The notes under the pieces were generated by a model. The model did no database searches, was not told the DNA's origin, and saw only the letters and a list, made by a program, of their open reading frames with translations. This document shows, piece by piece, positions 61,790 through 64,000 of a DNA stretch of 64,000 bases (positions are counted from its first letter, which is position 1; every line of letters starts with the position of its first letter). The stretch spans positions 465,001 to 529,000 of the forward strand of contig JACKOD010000004.1 in the NCBI GenBank assembly GCA_024234505.1. The letters are read 5' to 3'. A program made the translations under genes and the position numbers. This DNA comes from Hahellaceae bacterium (GTDB taxonomy: Bacteria; Pseudomonadota; Gammaproteobacteria; Pseudomonadales; Oleiphilaceae).

Positions 61790-64000
61790 AGTGCTGCGCG
61801 AAAATAGCTAATGTCTTGATGGCAGCTTGTTTTTGGCTGTGCCTATGGGGCGCTTCCTGGGTACAGGCGCAATGTTCTGCGGACTACTATGGTCTTGCGG
61901 CGATCAACGAAGTTTATCGTTTGAGTCAGGGGAGTAATAACCGCTTCTATGTAGAAGTAAAGGTGCTTTCGGCCTCGCTGACGCTGGCTGAGTACGGGAA
62001 CTGGAAAGTGAAAACCTGTACGCTTAGCGGTTGTTCGCCAGCAATTCCCCTGAGTTCGACAAATACAGCTACATTCCCTTGGCTGGTGGCTGATGAGCCA
62101 CTGATCGGAAACAAAGATTATATTGATATCAACGGGGGGACATTTGTGACCCTGGTGGATGGCAATGGCGATACGATTGATTACCTCCGGATTAATGGCT
62201 ACGGATCACCCGACCCGGCCTGTACACCAGCGTTTAACTGGGATTATGCGACCAACAATAACAACACCAAAAATGTACGGCGTGAACCTGACGGAGCGGG
62301 GGGGTGGATTGATAGTCCTGGTAACTCCGGGGGGACGACGGAGGGAAATGACAATAATGGTGGCGCGGCCACCGGGCCGAATATTTCCATTGCCGATGCG
62401 GCCGCGTTTCAGGGGGACAATTTAGGCTTTACGGTTTCCTTATCGGCGGCTCATTCGGCGGTACTTACGATTCAATATGCCACACAGGATGTGTCCGCCG
62501 TGGCGGGTACGGATTATACGAGCCAGACGGGAACGCTCACGATACCCGCCGGGGCGATGTCCGCGGTGATCTCAGTACCGACCTTGGCATCAGGTAACTC
62601 CACATCGGTGCAAATGCGGTTGTTGCTCTCCAGTCCTTCTGTGGGGAGCCTGACCGGACAATTAGGTACGGGAACCATTTATCCGACGGCGGTCGCGGAA
62701 TGGCGATTTGAAGAGTTCTGGAAGGGAAGCTCTGGAGAGGTCGTTGACCAAACCATTCACGGTTTAAACGGGACGGCACGTAACGGCGCTGCAACATCGG
62801 TCGGCACGCCTGCGCGTGCCGGTGATCCTGGCACCTGTCGTTATGGCACGTTCGATGGTGCCAACCAATATGTTGAAGTTTCTGACAATACGAAACTGGA
62901 TTTATCGAATGAGTTAACGCTGACGGCCTGGATTAATCCATCACAAATTCCGACGGGATCCGGCTTGAAAAGCATCCTGTCTAAAGATACTAACTATGAA
63001 TTTCACCTGAATTCAAGTCGCGAAATATATTGGTGGTGGAATTCATCTACCGGTACCGCACAATCGTTTACTACAACCGGTGCGAATATCCAGGCAGGCA
63101 CCTGGTATCATCTCGCGCTTACTTATAAGAATGGCGAGCAGAAAATCTACGTTAATGGGGTAGAAAAAGGGAGTCAGACCTTCGCAGGACGGTTACTGAC
63201 TAATAACCGCCCGCTGCAGATCGGGCAGGATCAAGGCGCATTCGGTCGCTATTTTTCCGGCAGTATTGATGAAGTCCGGATCTACGGGAACGGCTTACCT
63301 GCGTCTTTGATTATGGGTATTTATCAATCAACCCATCCTTGTGTTGCGACAGGCGGATGCTCGCAAACGTTTAGTGATGGTATTTCGAGTCATAGTCATG
63401 GCAGCGTCACTTTTGGCTACAATGCGCGCCTGCTAAATAGCCCGGACAATGTTCTGGATGTTGCCTCTGTCAGTCAGAATGGCGGTTCAACGACACCGAG
63501 TTGCAATTCTGCGAATTGCTCGGCCTCTGGAGGCGTGGTGTCTACACTTAATTTACCCGCATTTCCTGATACTTCCGTCTCCTCCGTTAACCGTTCCGCG
63601 TTTTGTATCTGGATCTTTTGCTTCGATCTGGCACTGGGCGATGACGGCAATCAACGTTACCAGCGCATTTCTGCCACGGCTGGGGCGACCATCAATACCA
63701 GCACCTATTTTTCCGAATATTTTATCCATCGACTGGAATTGCAAAGCAATACCACGCTGAATTTACGTCCGGGAGACTATTGGATAGATCAATTAACCTT
63801 GGGCTCAAATGTCACCATCAATGTGATCGGTGCGGGGACTGCGCGCGTTTACGTGAATCAGGCCATGCAGTTTGGTTATCAGAATCTTGTGAACTCCCCC
63901 TCGCTTAACGGTGCAGGAGATGCCAGTAAATTGCTCTGGATAGGGTACAACGATATTACTTTAAACAGCGAAGCAACGCTGAGTGCCGCGCTTTATTCGA
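61786..64000 (+). CDS. mshQ: MSHA biogenesis protein MshQ, partial (3' end outside window)
   Basis: MshQ is the large secreted protein at the end of msh operons, probably a pilus-associated adhesin. The frame is open for at least 738 codons to the window end. It has a signal peptide (about 1-29, ending VQA), an N-terminal domain with EVYRLSQGSNNRFYVEVKVL (about 40-160) that looks like a lamin-tail fold, a Gly/Asn-rich linker, a Calx-beta domain (about 201-301: FQGDNLGFTVSLS, VAGTDYTSQTGTLTIPAG), and a LamG/concanavalin-like domain (about 305-518: YGTFDGANQYVEVSD, LTLTAWINP, GTWYHLALTYKNGEQKIYVN, GSIDEVRIY). The start ATG overlaps the mshP stop. The usual C-terminal part lies beyond the window. 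Confidence 0.9.
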   Translation, partial: MKCCAKIANVLMAACFWLCLWGASWVQAQCSADYYGLAAINEVYRLSQGSNNRFYVEVKVLSASLTLAEYGNWKVKTCTLSGCSPAIPLSSTNTATFPWLVADEPLIGNKDYIDINGGTFVTLVDGNGDTIDYLRINGYGSPDPACTPAFNWDYATNNNNTKNVRREPDGAGGWIDSPGNSGGTTEGNDNNGGAATGPNISIADAAAFQGDNLGFTVSLSAAHSAVLTIQYATQDVSAVAGTDYTSQTGTLTIPAGAMSAVISVPTLASGNSTSVQMRLLLSSPSVGSLTGQLGTGTIYPTAVAEWRFEEFWKGSSGEVVDQTIHGLNGTARNGAATSVGTPARAGDPGTCRYGTFDGANQYVEVSDNTKLDLSNELTLTAWINPSQIPTGSGLKSILSKDTNYEFHLNSSREIYWWWNSSTGTAQSFTTTGANIQAGTWYHLALTYKNGEQKIYVNGVEKGSQTFAGRLLTNNRPLQIGQDQGAFGRYFSGSIDEVRIYGNGLPASLIMGIYQSTHPCVATGGCSQTFSDGISSHSHGSVTFGYNARLLNSPDNVLDVASVSQNGGSTTPSCNSANCSASGGVVSTLNLPAFPDTSVSSVNRSAFCIWIFCFDLALGDDGNQRYQRISATAGATINTSTYFSEYFIHRLELQSNTTLNLRPGDYWIDQLTLGSNVTINVIGAGTARVYVNQAMQFGYQNLVNSPSLNGAGDASKLLWIGYNDITLNSEATLSAALYS

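Noticed and set aside
61786..64000. Frameshifted or broken mshQ, suggested by several short frames in other phases
   Set aside because: Codon-by-codon reading from ATG 61786 stays open to the window end, and the short frames are shadows.

Overview
This window is a chromosomal core region of a free-living gammaproteobacterium. Gene order (rRNA operon, birA, coaX, SPOR protein, tRNA-tuf cluster, ribosomal superoperon, then uvrA, MFS transporter and ssb) matches the layout I know from Pseudomonas and relatives. The full MSHA type IV pilus locus and the secreted-protein cluster suggest a marine or surface-associated lineage in the Cellvibrio/Saccharophagus/Teredinibacter neighbourhood. That placement is inferred from gene order and protein character only; no database search was possible.

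Layout. (1) 1-1784: the 3' half of a 23S rRNA gene, a 5S rRNA gene and the rrn terminator. (2) 2076-8809: five consecutive genes for secreted proteins that share a signature just after the signal peptide (consensus L-x-x-[LIM]-x-D-x-x-[LM]-S-x-[IV]-x-G-[QA]). They resemble the DUF6160/FilA-like group of unknown function. The first two are tandem paralogues, and the last is a 752-residue repeat protein. The cluster lies between the rRNA operon and birA, which are neighbours in Pseudomonas aeruginosa, so it looks like lineage-specific cargo in a conserved core locus. (3) 8926-11352: birA, coaX and a SPOR-domain protein, overlapping end to end. (4) 11395-14011: tRNA-Thr, -Tyr, -Gly and -Thr, tuf copy 1, tRNA-Trp, secE and nusG. 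(5) 14105-24906: rplK-rplA, an L10 leader, rplJ-rplL, an attenuator, rpoB-rpoC. (6) 25069-29395: the str operon (rpsL, rpsG, fusA, tuf copy 2) with a recognisable promoter and a strong terminator. (7) 29419-43110: the S10, spc and alpha operons from rpsJ to rplQ, including rpmJ. (8) 43168-48286: uvrA on the minus strand, an MFS transporter with a YajR-like C-terminal domain, and ssb. (9) 48357-64000: the MSHA pilus biogenesis operon mshI, mshI2 (pilN-like), J, K, L, M, N, E, G, F, B, A, C, D, O, P and the first part of mshQ, which runs off the window.

How it works together. Regions 3 to 7 make transcription and translation machinery, arranged in operons with internal hairpins that probably set relative expression. 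Region 9 builds a complete envelope-spanning pilus: inner-membrane platform (MshI, I2, J, G), pilotin-like MshK, secretin MshL, ATPases MshM and MshE, major pilin MshA, minor pilins, and the large adhesin-like MshQ. MshE carries the MshEN-type repeats that bind cyclic di-GMP in characterised relatives, so pilus extension is probably controlled by that signal. Region 2 is the least explained part: every product is predicted to be exported, and four of the genes are packed as one operon.
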